Of a DNA stretch of 64,000 nt, positions 20,073 through 31,258 are shown in pieces. This DNA comes from Rhynchopus sp. YZ270_cl-10. Its lineage: Eukaryota > Euglenozoa > Diplonemea > Diplonemida > Diplonemidae. Position 1 is the stretch's first letter. Each line of letters begins with the position of its first letter. The notes beneath the pieces are model-generated. The model saw only the letters and a list, made by a program, of their open reading frames with translations. It did no database searches and was not told the DNA's origin. The stretch lies in the NCBI GenBank assembly GCA_964035575.1, contig OZ037844.1, forward strand, positions 744,001 through 808,000, read 5' to 3'. The translations under genes were made by a program, and so were the position numbers.

Positions 20073-22595
20073 CTACATTTTAACAATCGCCTTTTGGACT
20101 GTCTCCTCTACAGTCTCCTTATCTAAGATCAGCACCGAATCTGTGGGGGTACGTTGCACAGTGTTTTCAAAGGTCTCATGGCGCAGGCTTTTGAGGAGCA
20201 CACCGGGGGTTTGCGTGCTGTGGACGCTGTTGTCTGTGAGACCTAGCTCTTTGTAGTCTGACAGACGCGCTTCGATGTAACCGAGGTCCACTTGAATCTG
20301 ACGGAGCGAAGCGACGGAGAACACAGAACTGCGTACCGTTTCTAGCATGGTACGCATGACATGCAATACTGTACACGAGAAAATGTCGTTAGGCGTCGGA
20401 GACGCTACACTCAGCGCATACACTGGGGTTGTCGCAAAGGCGTCCGCACCCCCTCCGTTTCCCCCAGAGAAAGCAGCAGAGAATCGGTCAGATCTGCTGT
20501 TCTGGTACGACCCTCGTGACCCCTGGCTCTGCGCATCTCCACCCCTCACGCTACCATGAAACCCCGAAAGCAACCCTTTCTCACCCTCCACCCCCTTCAC
20601 CGCTGTGTTCGCAAAGCTCAACCCCAGCCTCAACTCCTTTCGGAACCCTTCTACTTCATTCATGAATTGCACCATGCACTCTGAAATGTCGGGGATATCA
20701 GAGGTCAATGTGGTTAAATAAGCGAAGTATGGGTTTATGTGTTTTCTGGTCAAAATTTTTGTAGAAAATAGAGATACTGCGACCATGCAGGTAGACCGGG
20801 TTGCTTCGAGAATAGCTTTGAGGTCTCCGAGCAGGACGTTGTAGATTTGATCGCGTTTGTAGTTTTGAAGGAATGTTGTGTCCAACCCTGCAAACAGAAG
20901 CAACACTTTCACATCGTCCACTTTACAAAAGAGATCTGTCGTAATCGGCAATGCGGTCGCTTCGGATCCTGCTGGGAAGACTGTTTTCATGTGGTCACAT
21001 ATTTCTGTACCCACCGTTAACATCACCGCAGAAAGCACCAAATGAGAGCAATGCCCCCTGGGAAGCATCAACAGAACGTATGAGAAGGCGCCCCGCACCC
21101 CTGACACATCGTTTGGGAATGGAACGTCCTCGTCTTCCACGATCTCTACAGGGGTCGTGGGGGAGGCAAACGAGGAGCTTTCTTGGCCAAAGGGGGGGTC
21201 TTTGATAGGAAAGAATGCGATCTCCATTCCATAGCCGATCCCATCGGACATCAGTTGCGATTGTAAGACGCGGAGCGAGGAGATCGCTTCGCGGAGAGAG
21301 GATGCGACCGCTTCGCGTGCTTCGTTGGCGATGGTGATCCCGGTGGTGCTTAAGGCGAGGACAACGTTGTGGAGCGCCCAGGCTGTTCTTACCTCGATTC
21401 TCGCAGAGATCCGCCGCCAGCAGGAGCTGACGGAATCGTACAACTGTGCGATGAGTTCTTTATGTTTGACCGATCGTGCGTCGCACAGTGTTTTGCTGTC
21501 TTCAGCTATCCCCGCGAATTTTCGCGTTTCTGCGTCGTAAGCAGTGTCCACCGCAACAAATGTATCGACACAAGATGCAGCATGGGTAACCAACTTCCGC
21601 AAAAACACCTTCGCATTCGAGATAAACTCCCCAACCGAAGCAAAGGTTTCCGTATCATATACGTTCTGCGGTGCTTCAAAGGAACGTTTCGTCTTCACGC
21701 CAAGAGAGGCGCACACTAACTGACAGGCTTCGACTAAGAAGGCTTCGTACACGATGCGCTTCACAGCGTGTGCAGGGTGGCCATCAAGCTCGTCTGTGTC
21801 GCCCAGCGTTATAAGACGATCTGCGTGTAATGTGACAAGGTGGCCAGCTACTTCAGAGAGAGTGTCGTGGCTTTGGTCCGCAACTCCGGTGAAATCGCGT
21901 TTTTGTATCTCCGAAAGTCGTTGCTTCAGACCAGCAGATGCAGAGGAGACTACAGGGAGGCATTGGGACTGTACATTCGCAAAGGATTTGACATGAGTGT
22001 TGCGTGTAAGAATCGCCCTCCCGGCACTCCAATAGCGTGCCACCGCAGTCAGCTTGCCCTCCTTCAACGCTGCAGCAAGACGGTCCGGGAGCTGAACCAG
22101 AAAGTCGATTTTTTTGAGCGAAGAGTCGACAGTCACCAATTTCAGCATGGCCTCTCTGCTCGGACGAAGTCGAGCCTGGACGTCGGTATGGGTGTCGACG
22201 ATGTTGGTGATATTCGCTTTGAGAGCATCCATTTTAGCGGCCATATCGTTTACGCTGGTTCGCATGCCGCTGATGAGTTGTGTCGCGTTGATGAAGTTGT
22301 TGTAGTTTCCGTAGACAAGCATTTGCAGTTCTTCGTCTAGCTCTACCACCTCGCGCGCCACAGCTGCGTCTTGACTGAGAAGGTCCTGAAGCTTCCCCTT
22401 ACGCAACATGCCCTGGACATATCCGTCCACATCGAAACCTTGGGAGTCCAAAGGGTTGCTAGGCGTGGTGGTGGTGGTGGTGATAGTGGAAGCAGGCTCC
22501 TCCTGTGCCGACCCTGAGGAAGGTGTCGCGGCAAGTCCATAATACGCCTTCAGTTTGTTCCTCCTAGCAGATGCTGCGGCGCTCGGGTCGGACAT
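20073..22595 (-). CDS. VPS51: VPS51-like subunit of GARP/EARP tethering complex
   Basis: Single exon, 840 residues, close to the usual 780-860 of the family. The N-terminus has RRNKLKAYYGL (residues 11-21), then NPLDSQGFDVDGYV (47-60) and a helical segment LDEELQMLVYGNYNNFINAT (86-105). This is the Vps51/Vps67 signature: short conserved YYGL, FD..YV, and LD..MQ.LVY.NY.KFI. The remainder is mostly helical, with a low-complexity stretch near residues 690-720 (Gly, Ser, Arg). VPS51 joins VPS52, VPS53 and VPS54 (or VPS50) to tether endosome-derived vesicles at the Golgi or recycling endosomes. Both flanking genes are on the same strand. The call rests on the N-terminal motif; the C-terminal half is too diverged for me to align by eye. 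Confidence 0.85.
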   Translation of the reverse strand: MSDPSAAASARRNKLKAYYGLAATPSSGSAQEEPASTITTTTTTPSNPLDSQGFDVDGYVQGMLRKGKLQDLLSQDAAVAREVVELDEELQMLVYGNYNNFINATQLISGMRTSVNDMAAKMDALKANITNIVDTHTDVQARLRPSREAMLKLVTVDSSLKKIDFLVQLPDRLAAALKEGKLTAVARYWSAGRAILTRNTHVKSFANVQSQCLPVVSSASAGLKQRLSEIQKRDFTGVADQSHDTLSEVAGHLVTLHADRLITLGDTDELDGHPAHAVKRIVYEAFLVEACQLVCASLGVKTKRSFEAPQNVYDTETFASVGEFISNAKVFLRKLVTHAASCVDTFVAVDTAYDAETRKFAGIAEDSKTLCDARSVKHKELIAQLYDSVSSCWRRISARIEVRTAWALHNVVLALSTTGITIANEAREAVASSLREAISSLRVLQSQLMSDGIGYGMEIAFFPIKDPPFGQESSSFASPTTPVEIVEDEDVPFPNDVSGVRGAFSYVLLMLPRGHCSHLVLSAVMLTVGTEICDHMKTVFPAGSEATALPITTDLFCKVDDVKVLLLFAGLDTTFLQNYKRDQIYNVLLGDLKAILEATRSTCMVAVSLFSTKILTRKHINPYFAYLTTLTSDIPDISECMVQFMNEVEGFRKELRLGLSFANTAVKGVEGEKGLLSGFHGSVRGGDAQSQGSRGSYQNSRSDRFSAAFSGGNGGGADAFATTPVYALSVASPTPNDIFSCTVLHVMRTMLETVRSSVFSVASLRQIQVDLGYIEARLSDYKELGLTDNSVHSTQTPGVLLKSLRHETFENTVQRTPTDSVLILDKETVEETVQKAIVKM

Positions 22596-23298
22596 ACTGT
22601 GTTCTGTAGCAAAGGGAGGGGGGGAGGGAATGTGTTCCCAACCTTTTAGGGTGGCGTTTTGTTGGGAGAAGGGGAAAGGGGGGGAGGAGGGGGGATGTCG
22701 GTGGGGTTAAAGAAAAATCCGTTGTAGGACTGACCCTCGTAGGGGTGCTTGTTGTATGGATGTAGTTTGTCACGAGCAGGGGGATAGGTGTAGTGTAGAC
22801 CGTAGGGGGGTTTTTTTTTGTTCGAGTAATGTGTGCGGCGGATGGATGTGTTATGTGGGTTATGAAGAAGGGGAGATTTGAGGGCTCAAGCAAATAGGAG
22901 GAGGGGATAATCGATTATCATAGAACTAGTGTAGGAGAAAACCTTGGGGATTTCTAAAAAAAAGGCCTACACCAAGACAGTCAAAAAAAAAGCAAAAAAA
23001 AATGAGATAAACATGCGTCTCAGCCCATTGTGTGTACATACACACAGGCAAAATCCTATTCAGGATAACCCGCACTTGATGTCGAACACACAAAACACGT
23101 AGTGTGTCATCTAGGGTAGTTACATTGCAGCACATCCCCACCTTTGGTGTACGGAGATGAGCTGGGTGTGCAACGCTATTCTCTTACAGGGGACCTCCCA
23201 CACCTCCCCTCCCCACCCCTACTATATAAAGACGCCGTCAACAAACGCGCGCTGTTACTGACAAAATTACATTTTTTTTTTTTTTTTTTTTTTTTTTT

Positions 23299-23347
23299 TG
23301 AAAAATTCTTGGAATAGTGTAGTTGCCACCTATGCAAGCACCACTGT
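23299..23347 (+). repeat. T-run hairpin element, type 2 variant
   Basis: Follows 27 T. GAAAAATTCTTGGAAT, then AGTGTAGTTGC, loop CACCTAT, then GCAAGCACCACT. The loop-side arms TTGC and GCAA replace those of the common variant; same variant at 52602. Confidence 0.55.
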
Positions 23348-23952
23348 CCATTTTTTTTTTCGTTGCTCTTTTTTACCAAAGGGGGTTTTATAGCAACCAG
23401 TAAAAGAAACCAATTTTTAAAACCAAAGGGCGCATTGGGTCCAAAACTAGGGGTATGTCTGGGACAGAAAATATGTTTTTTCGGTGTTGGAGCTGGGTAG
23501 GGTAGTGTTTATTCAACTAGCAATCAAAATGCAACAGAAAGGGCGATGTAAATGTACATCGAGCCACCGAGGTTCAGGTGGAAAACAAGCGAAAACACAC
23601 AGTAACGTGCAGGCAATCAGAGACTACATGAGTGGGTGAAAAAAAAAACGCAAGTAAATGTAGCAAAAAAAAAAAGCCAGAGGTTGTGGAGTCGAGTTCA
23701 AGCAGGAATCAATTACCTACAATACCTCGGGTAACCTCCCTAAAAAGAATCAGCTGAAACTAAAATATAAGCATATTCTACGTTTTGTATCCCCCCCCCC
23801 CAATGGGATGTACACCAATGTCAGACTAGGATGCTTACAAAGACGTACTCCTCCTCCTCCTCCTTCTTCTTCTTCTTTGTAGTATCGACAATCACCCTGT
23901 CTGGGTTCTGAACACCACGTCGCCCCGAAGGCTTAATTGCAGCGTTTTCAGG

Positions 23953-24013
23953 CTCAGTTATCGTGCATAATCGCGTGTCATCGTGCGTCATCGTGCGTTA
24001 TCGTGCGTCATCG
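23953..24013 (+). repeat. Decamer minisatellite (left of satellite)
   Basis: About six imperfect copies of a 10-base unit like TCATCGTGCG. The same unit recurs at 25515-25563, beyond the 8-bp satellite, and in inverse orientation near 24090. Confidence 0.7.
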
Positions 24014-24747
24014 CTCTGGTGCACTTTTTTTAGGGGGAAATTGGGGGGTTTCGCAGCCAATCACCCTGCACCTTCCTCAGCTTGTCTCGTCGGTGACGCA
24101 CGATAACAACACGACAGGCTTCAACCGTGACGATCCTATTTTCCGGGTTTTTTCGGCTGGGGACCGGTTTTTTTCCCGCCCTTCTCGCGTCTTTTTTGTG
24201 TGATTTTTGTGCCCTTTTCCCGGGTTTTTGCGCTTTGCGCGGCCTCCCTGACAAATTTGGGAAGCACTGTGAAAATTCGACCCAATTGAACACAACCTGG
24301 GTCATGTCTGGATGATGGGTGGAGGGATTTTAGACCATATCAACACCCCCGATCAACTAATCATAAAGGGTGCGACTTGACCTCCGTAACCCTCTCACGG
24401 AGACGAGAGCGAGGTCGATGTCGCCATACGTCGGGGCGTCACGGTCTCATCCACACAAAGTATTTTTTTTTCGGGCTCCTCTGAGCCGCTGTGGACACCA
24501 AAAATGCAGTGGAGAAGGCGGGAAAAAAATGCGGGAAAAAATCGAGTTCGCCCGAATCTGGGGACGGGGACGACATTTAGAGAAAGGCATGTGAACGCGA
24601 TTTCACTTTATTTTAATAAGTGGTGGTTTCACGGGATTGCACCACTAGGGCTGGGAGGGGGAGGGTGGAATCTGTGCGCACATGTTGGGAGGAAAAGTTA
24701 CTTGTGTCTCTTTGTATCAAAGTTTAGTGTTGCATTGAAGCATCCAC

Positions 24748-25462
24748 ACCATAGTACCATAGTACCATAGTACCATAGTACCATAGTACCATAGTACCAT
24801 AGTACCATAGTACCATAGTACCATAGTACCATAGTACCATAGTACCATAGTACCATAGTACCATAGTACCATAGTACCATAGTACCATAGTACCATAGTA
24901 CCATAGTACCATAGTACCATAGTACCATAGTACCATAGTACCATAGTACCATAGTACCATAGTACCATAGTACCATAGTACCATAGTACCATAGTACCAT
25001 AGTACCATAGTACCATAGTACCATAGTACCATAGTACCATAGTACCATAGTACCATAGTACCATAGTACCATAGTACCATAGTACCATAGTACCATAGTA
25101 CCATAGTACCATAGTACCATAGTACCATAGTACCATAGTACCATAGTACCATAGTACCATAGTACCATAGTACCATAGTACCATAGTACCATAGTACCAT
25201 AGTACCATAGTACCATAGTACCATAGTACCATAGTACCATAGTACCATAGTACCATAGTACCATAGTACCATAGTACCATAGTACCATAGTACCATAGTA
25301 CCATAGTACCATAGTACCATAGTACCATAGTACCATAGTACCATAGTACCATAGTACCATAGTACCATAGTACCATAGTACCATAGTACCATAGTACCAT
25401 AGTACCATAGTACCATAGTACCATAGTACCATAGTACCATAGTACCATAGTACCATAGTACC
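24748..25462 (+). repeat. 8-bp satellite array (ACCATAGT)n
   Basis: About 89 head-to-tail copies of ACCATAGT over 715 bases, with no interruption that I can see. The three minus-strand frames all read the same eight-residue unit MVLWYYGT because 8 and 3 share no factor; these frames are not genes. Confidence 0.98.
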
Positions 25463-25514
25463 AGTGAAAACCAGTGAAACCACCACTAAAAAAACAAAAA
25501 AAAGTGAAATCGTG

Positions 25515-25563
25515 TTGTCATCGTGCGTCATCGTGCGTCATCGTGCACAATCACGTGTTATCG
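25515..25563 (+). repeat. Decamer minisatellite (right of satellite)
   Basis: Copies of TCATCGTGCG-like units ending in the phrase CACAATCACGTGTTATCG, matching the array at 23953-24013. Confidence 0.7.
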
Positions 25564-25807
25564 CCCCCTACCCCGCAGCCCAGGAAACGCTGCATTAATG
25601 TCAATTCTTTTTGTTGCGCTGTATTAATGATCACAGTACCCTTGGTAGGTAACTGAGGAATAAAATAAAAGGCAAAAAACGAAAAAATTGGTTTTCTGCG
25701 GGCAATTTTTATTTTTTTCCAAAAAAAAAAAGCAACTGGGTCTAGGTAACTGGGTGGGGTACTCAATGTTACCCCCCCCTCCTCCTCTCCCCACCTTTTT
25801 TCCCTTT

Positions 25808-28800
25808 TTACACTGAGTTCACCTTCGGTTCCTCCAACGCCTCGGTGCTTCCTTCTGTGTCTTCATCGAGGGTGCTTCCATCCTCATGATTCTTTGCTAC
25901 TACCACAGACCCCCCCTCCATGACCACACGCACCTCCTCTCCGTCCCTGATTTCCCCTGCAAGATACTTTGTGGCAAGCTGAGAGATCATTTGCTTGTGG
26001 AGGACACGTTTGAGTTGGCGAGCACCATAGACTGGGGTCCATCCTTCTGTGGAGAGATAGGTACGGACTTCGGGTGAGACAGAGAGTGTCATGTGTTTGT
26101 CTTGAAGGAGGTCAGAGATGTCGTCCATGAGGATGTCGACAATGTCGGTGATGTGAGATTTGCCTAGGCGGTTGAACATAACTATCTCGTCCAGTCTGTT
26201 GATGAACTCAGGTGGCAGACGCGACTCCACAACCTTCATGACATCAGGTCGGATTGACTCCAGGTCTGTCTCAAAGGGGAGGTTCGCAATCTGTTCTGCC
26301 GCAAGGTTGCTGGTAAGAATGACGATCGTGTTTTTGAAGTCCACCTTCCGTCCCTGCCCGTCGGTCAAATGGCCTTCGTCAAGGATCTGCAACAAAACAT
26401 TCGCAACGGTTAAGTTGCATTTCTCGAATTCGTCGAACAAAACAATCTGGTACGGCCGCCTGCGGACACGCTCTGTCAGCTCACCGCCTTCTTCGTAGCC
26501 GACGTACCCGGGGGGTGCTCTGTTGAGAGTTTTGTTTGTATAAAAGTGTGCAATATTCTGTGATATTTTTATTACTGCAACACACTCCCACTGACTACCT
26601 GGCCAAGAGAAAACTACCATAAATCCCAAAAAATCTTGAGGCCAAAAAAGAGAAGTGATGCTACGGGAGGGTGAAAATATGCCATTTTTTTTTTTCTTTC
26701 AATAACACAACTCTCTCTACCCCGGGTAGGGAGTTTTTGGTACCGAAATTGGGCAGTGTAAAGTTTGCTTTTGCGCTTTCATTTTTTTACTTAATATGGG
26801 GTAAACATGGTATTGTTTTAATACATACCCGATCATGCGGTCCTTGGAGTGTGCTTCGGAGTATTCAGACATATCGAGTCTGACGATGTTAGATTCATCA
26901 TCAAAGAGAAAGCGTGCAAGCTGTTTGCAGACTTCAGTCTTCCCAACTCCGGTGGGCCCGAGGAAGAGGAAGCACCCGAGGGGACGCTTGTGGTTGTGCA
27001 GGCCGGCACGGCTGACACGGATGACGTCGGAGATGGCCTTGAGGGCAGGGTCCTGCCCTTTGATACGTTCGCGAAGGTGGTCTTCCATCTTGAGAAGCTT
27101 TTCCCGTTCACCAAGGAGAAGCTGGTGTACAGGAATGCCGGTGGCCTTGCTGATGACAAGACAGACGTCCTTCGTACGCACGCTCTCGGAGATCATTTGG
27201 TTGTTGGCAGTCTCGCTGCCCTTCTCCACCTGGCTGAGGAGGTGCGGGATCTCAGAGTGCTTCAGCTCAGAGGCACGGCCGAAGTCGTTGTTGGTTATCG
27301 CCCCGTCTAGCTCCTTGCGGGCGGCCTCAAGCTTTTGTTGCCACACCTTGATTTCCTTTAGTTTGTTTTTCTCGGTCTCCCAGAGATTGTTCAAACGGCC
27401 GTATTCTCTGTTCTTCTCCACGATGCTTTCCTCTAAGATCACAAGACGCTTGCGTGCCCCCTCATCGTTCTCTTTCTTGAGCGCCTCCTTCTCAATCTTG
27501 AGACGCACAATCTCACGCTCAAGGAGGTCCAGCTCGTCGGGTTTGCTTTCCTGCTGGAGCTTGAGTCTGCTTGCTGCCTCGTCAATGATGTCAATAGCCT
27601 TGTCGGGTAGCTTCCGGTCCGAAAGGTATTTATGGCTGTTAACTGCCGCAGACACCAAAGCGCTGTCAGTGATGATCAATCCATGATGTTTCTCGTAACG
27701 TTCTTTCAGGCCACGCAAGATGCTGATGGTATCCTCCACGCTTGGCTCCTTCACGTAGACCTGAGGGGGGGGTGAAAAGGTGTCAAAAATTGACAGTGGA
27801 GATTTGCACAAACTGTGGCAACACAACCCGAGACAACTACACTACTCCAACAATTTATCAAAAGATGAATCTGTACTCTGTTCTGAAGAGGGGGGTTATT
27901 GATGGCACCTCCTACCCCGTGATGCCAGCCATCCAGATGGAAGCACAAATAGTATGCAGTCCCGACCCAACCTCCTTCCCTGAAAACGGGGGCAGGGAGA
28001 AATGCATTCATTGATCGCTTCCAGCAACACACAGTTCGGTAAAAAAAAAAAAGAGAAAAATTTATAAAGATGGATCTAAGCTTTGTCACCTTGAATAATA
28101 TTATACTATATTAAACAAACGAGCAGACCTGTTGGAAGCGTCGTGCTAGCGCACCATCCTTTTCAATGCGCTTCTGGTACTCATTGAGTGTGGTCGCTCC
28201 TATGCAGTGAAGCTCACCTCTTGCGAGGGCAGGTTTGAGCATATTGCTTGCATCCATGGCACCTTCCGCCCCTCCTGCACCGACGAGGGTGTGCAGCTCG
28301 TCAATGAAGAGGATCACCTTCCCATCAGACTCCTGCGTTTCAGTGAGAATGCCTTTCAAACGTTCCTCAAACTCCCCACGGAACTTTGCCCCTGCGATGA
28401 GCGAGGAGATGTCGAGAGACAACACTCTCTTGTTCTTGATGGATTCGGGCACTTCTCCGGAGTGGATCTGTTGTGCGAGACCTTCGACAATCGCAGTTTT
28501 TCCGACACCAGGTTCGCCAATGAGTACAGGGTTGTTCTTCGTCCGTCTGCTCAACACCTGAAGTGTCTGTCTCACAACCTCCTCCCGCCCGATGACTGGA
28601 TCCAACTTGCCATCTGCCGCATCCTTCGTCAAATCCCTTGCAAAACGGTCCAAAAAGCTTTTGCCCTCCGTCCACTTAATATCCGGGCCCTTTCCCTTGG
28701 CGTCCTTCGTCGATGACACCCATCGCGACTGTACACCCTGTATTTGGGATGAGGATGAGGATGAGGATGAAGACAGGGAGCACACTGCAGCCCTGCGTGC

Positions 28801-28833
28801 ACACTGTGCACTGCACCTCACGGCAGACCGCAT
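25808..28833 (-). CDS. Mitochondrial ClpB/Hsp78-type disaggregase, three exons
   Basis: Exons 28129-28833, 26829-27760 and 25808-26519 join to 782 residues. Residues 1-50 are Arg/Ser-rich without acidic residues until late, a likely mitochondrial presequence. The protein then enters AAA module 1 directly: Walker [10 protein letters not shown] (106-114), Walker B VILFIDEL (173-180) and arginine-finger region ARRFQQ. A coiled-coil middle domain follows (about 310-430), then module 2 with GPTGVGKTE (503-511), [12 protein letters not shown] pore loop and VVLFDEFE-type Walker B (IVLFDEFEK). The Clp N-domain is absent, as in yeast Hsp78. Such proteins pull aggregated proteins apart with Hsp70 in the matrix. 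Intron 1 (27761-28128) begins GTCTGC, the only one here not starting GTAT; the protein match [15 protein letters not shown] fixes it. Intron 2 is 26520-26828, beginning GTATGT, inside the codon for Gly of MIG|APPGYVG. Confidence 0.92.
26520..26828 (-). other. ClpB intron 2, holding a dispersed repeat
   Basis: Within the intron, about 26525-26660 matches 43225-43350 (shared phrases TTTTTATTACTGCAA, CTCCCACTGACTACCTGGC and GAGGCCAAAAAA). Confidence 0.75.
27761..28128 (-). other. ClpB intron 1, holding hairpin and repeat
   Basis: GTCTGC to CCTCAG, 368 bases. Contains a type-1 hairpin at 28060-28093 (TTTATAAAGATGGATC and CTAAGC left half, TTTGTCACCTTG right end) and, at about 27890-28015, a stretch similar to 62400-62525 (both with GATGCCAGCCATC then GATG and AAGCACAAA). 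Confidence 0.75.
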
Positions 28834-29275
28834 TGCACCTTCGTTTATGGCCAGGGGGGTGGAACCTTTGTTGACCTGGAGAGGGAAAGGGGGTGGAGGG
28901 GGGAGGGGGGTATGTGGAGGTAGTGAGGGGGATTGATTAAATGTTTGTAAAACGAAAAATTGGTTGGTTCTCTCTGTATTGCTTGGGCTTTTGTTTTTTT
29001 AGGTGAGGGGCAGAACGATTGTGTCGAAGGGGCGTTTGTGCGAGTGTGAGAAGATATAGCAATATAGCGATAGGATGGCACGGCATGTAGGCCAACGAGA
29101 AAAGATAATGTGAAATAATGAATGTGTGGTCACACTGTGCTGCACACATCGGAAAAGTGTGTGTGAGAAAAGGGTTGGAGTTAGAAGAAAATTTGTAGCC
29201 AAGAAGGTGTTCACTGCAACCAAAAGACGAGAATTGGCATCGGTGTGTGCAAATATTTTCCGAAGATAAAACAAT
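28834..29275. other. Intergenic, 5' side of ClpB
   Basis: 442 bases with G-rich and T-rich parts. No element recognised. It separates the stop of the second ankyrin gene from the ClpB start. Confidence 0.5.
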
Positions 29276-30487
29276 TCAGCGCAAGAGCCGAACGCAGTCG
29301 GGGCAGCCACGCTGGACTGCATAGTCCAGTGCTATGTGCCCGGCGAGGTTGCGCGGGGACTTATCCGCACCGTGCTCGAGGAGTATCTGCACCACAGTCG
29401 CGTCGCCGTTCTGTGTGGCACAATGCAACGCAGTGCTGCCGTTGTTGCCAGAGTGGTTTACATGCCCTTTATCCACATTGTCTGCAAGATAGCGTACTGT
29501 TTCCACATTTCGACACTTCACAGCTAGGATAAGACACGACTCCCCAGCGTCATCGGTGGCATGCACACCCCCGCCGAAGTACGCGAGCAACCTCGCAATC
29601 TCTGCGTGCCCATTATCACTAGCCACGAGAAGAGGCGAACACCCGTCGTCGTCCTTTGTCTCGATGTCAGCCCCTGCAGCAATGAGCTCCGTGCACACAG
29701 AGGCTGACTCGAAGAAAGCTGCCCATGCGAGCGCTGTTTTGCCAGTACTGTCCTTAGTCTCAAGTGGCACACCTGCTGCAAGAAGCGATTTAACGGCAGG
29801 TTCATTGTCGTGTTCAGCAGCCACGTGGAGGGGTGTTTCCTGTGCATGGTTCACTGCGTCGATGGCGGCACCGTGCTTGAGCACCACCTTGACCAGGTTT
29901 CCTTCGTCGTTCTTTGCGCATGCGTGGTGTAGTGCTGTGTTGCCGTTGGTGTCCACGACAGACACCGACGCACCGTTCTCAAGCAAAGACGTCACTGTGG
30001 CCAGCTTCCCTGCCCTCAGTGCAGCGAACAGCGCCGTCCTCCCCTCGCCCCCTCTGCTGTCCACCTCGGCCCCCGCCTCGATGAGAACATCAAGGCAGGC
30101 AGCCTTCCCCATGGCTGCAGCGTACATGAGTGGCGTCAGGGCATCCTCGTCACATCCATCCAACGGTACGCCCCCTGCAAGCAGCACCCGTGTGCACTCC
30201 ACATGCCCCCTCGCCACAGTCATATGGAGAACACTACCCATCTGCGTTGTCTCAACATACGGAAGAAGCAGTGCCAGGCATTCATCGTGGTTCCCTCTGC
30301 ATGCCTCGTGCACAGCATCGAAATAAACTGTTTTGCTGTCTGTGTCTGAGCTGAGCTTCTCAAGTCCCGTCCGCACGGCAGTCGTGTCGCCGTTCCTGGC
30401 AGCCTCCACCAAGACCTCGTCTGCAGAAAGCTTTCTTCTCTTTGGTGGGTTCTCGTCAGGTGTGCTGTCTGCGTGTTGCCTCGACAT
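29276..30487 (-). CDS. Ankyrin-repeat protein, divergent family member
   Basis: Single exon, 403 residues. The start at 30487 (MSRQHADSTPDENPPKRRK) matches the family start; a longer frame begins 48 codons upstream but that part reads like flank. The N-terminal module (VEAARNGDTTAVRTGLEKL, HEACRGNHDECLALLLPYVETTQMG) is nearly identical to its sisters. The roughly nine repeats after it are different and more canonical (TPLHVAAEHDN, TALHCATQNGD, ALDYAVQRG), so the common head has been joined to an older or separate repeat block. PKRRK near residue 16 could act as a nuclear localisation signal. The partner is unknown. Confidence 0.85.
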   Translation of the reverse strand: MSRQHADSTPDENPPKRRKLSADEVLVEAARNGDTTAVRTGLEKLSSDTDSKTVYFDAVHEACRGNHDECLALLLPYVETTQMGSVLHMTVARGHVECTRVLLAGGVPLDGCDEDALTPLMYAAAMGKAACLDVLIEAGAEVDSRGGEGRTALFAALRAGKLATVTSLLENGASVSVVDTNGNTALHHACAKNDEGNLVKVVLKHGAAIDAVNHAQETPLHVAAEHDNEPAVKSLLAAGVPLETKDSTGKTALAWAAFFESASVCTELIAAGADIETKDDDGCSPLLVASDNGHAEIARLLAYFGGGVHATDDAGESCLILAVKCRNVETVRYLADNVDKGHVNHSGNNGSTALHCATQNGDATVVQILLEHGADKSPRNLAGHIALDYAVQRGCPDCVRLLR

Positions 30488-30552
30488 GGTTTGTGTCACC
30501 GCTCTCTTCTTTCCTTGAAGAGGGTGTAAGGTGGGGGTGGGGACAAAGAGTA

Positions 30553-30600
30553 GGGTTGAAATACAAAAGCCCGCTCGTGACAGTTGTACCTTGGTACATG
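30553..30600 (+). repeat. Hairpin element, type 4
   Basis: GGGTTGAAATACAAAAGCC, then CGCTCGTGACAGTT, then a small hairpin GTACC-TT-GGTAC. Confidence 0.55.
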
Positions 30601-31206
30601 AACCCGGACAAACGGACAAAGAAGTGGTCAAAAGAAGACTGCGTTCTCAGGAAAAGAGAGTCCTCTCATTTCTCATGGTCAGGAGGCTGTTGCTGAGTGC
30701 CCACAAAACAGCATGTGTGCATGCACATCCCATACGAGCCAATACCACTAGTACAAAAACTCAAACCGGAAGCTTCGACCAAAAATAAGACATTCTCCTT
30801 TTTTTGACGCAATTATTTTTTGCAAGAAAAAAAATAAATAAATTGAACAAAGGCAATTGGGGAAATGGGCGGGGGGGAGTTTTTTTCTGAATGGGGGAAA
30901 AGAGGGAATCTAGTGGGTGACGGGGAGAAAAGCTTCAGTGATGGACCTCTACCCCCATGAGGAGCGAGACAATACACACACAGCTTTAAACCAAATAACA
31001 ACTATTTACTCTAGGGAAATAGAATTACGATATTGCCCAAGAATTTGAAGTTTTTATTCAAAAAAAAAGAAAATTGAAAAATTGAAAACAGGAAAACAGG
31101 AGAGCATCGGGTGTCTTGTATTATGTCCGTTTTTTCCTTCATTTCTTTTTCTCTCTATGACGGATTCTGTACGATCGTACCGAATGGAAGAATGGACATC
31201 CATGCG

Positions 31207-31258
31207 GAGCCCAAATTTAGATTCATATACTTTCAGTTCACAGAATTGAAAGTATTTT
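31207..31258. repeat. Dispersed hairpin (CATATACTTTCA stem)
   Basis: Left arm CATATACTTTCA, loop GTTCACAGAAT, right arm TGAAAGTAT. The same stem and loop occur at 62193-62235, where the right arm is complete (TGAAAGTATATG). Confidence 0.7.

Larger units (their letters stand above)
22596..24747. other. Intergenic with minisatellite and hairpin element
   Basis: No convincing gene. Contains a T-run type-2 hairpin (23299-23347, preceded by 27 T), small A and C runs, a decamer minisatellite (23953-24013), and at 24680-24745 a stretch similar to 44650-44725 in an intron of the second CDK (both read GTTACTT, then GTGTCT, then GTTGCATYGAA and CATCCACAC or ATCCACAC). Confidence 0.5.

Noticed and set aside
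24748-25462. CRISPR array
   Set aside because: Contiguous tandem units without spacers, in a eukaryotic genome.
24698-25531. Long minus-strand frames of MVLWYYGT repeats
   Set aside because: Pure translation of the 8-bp satellite; all three frames give the same unit.
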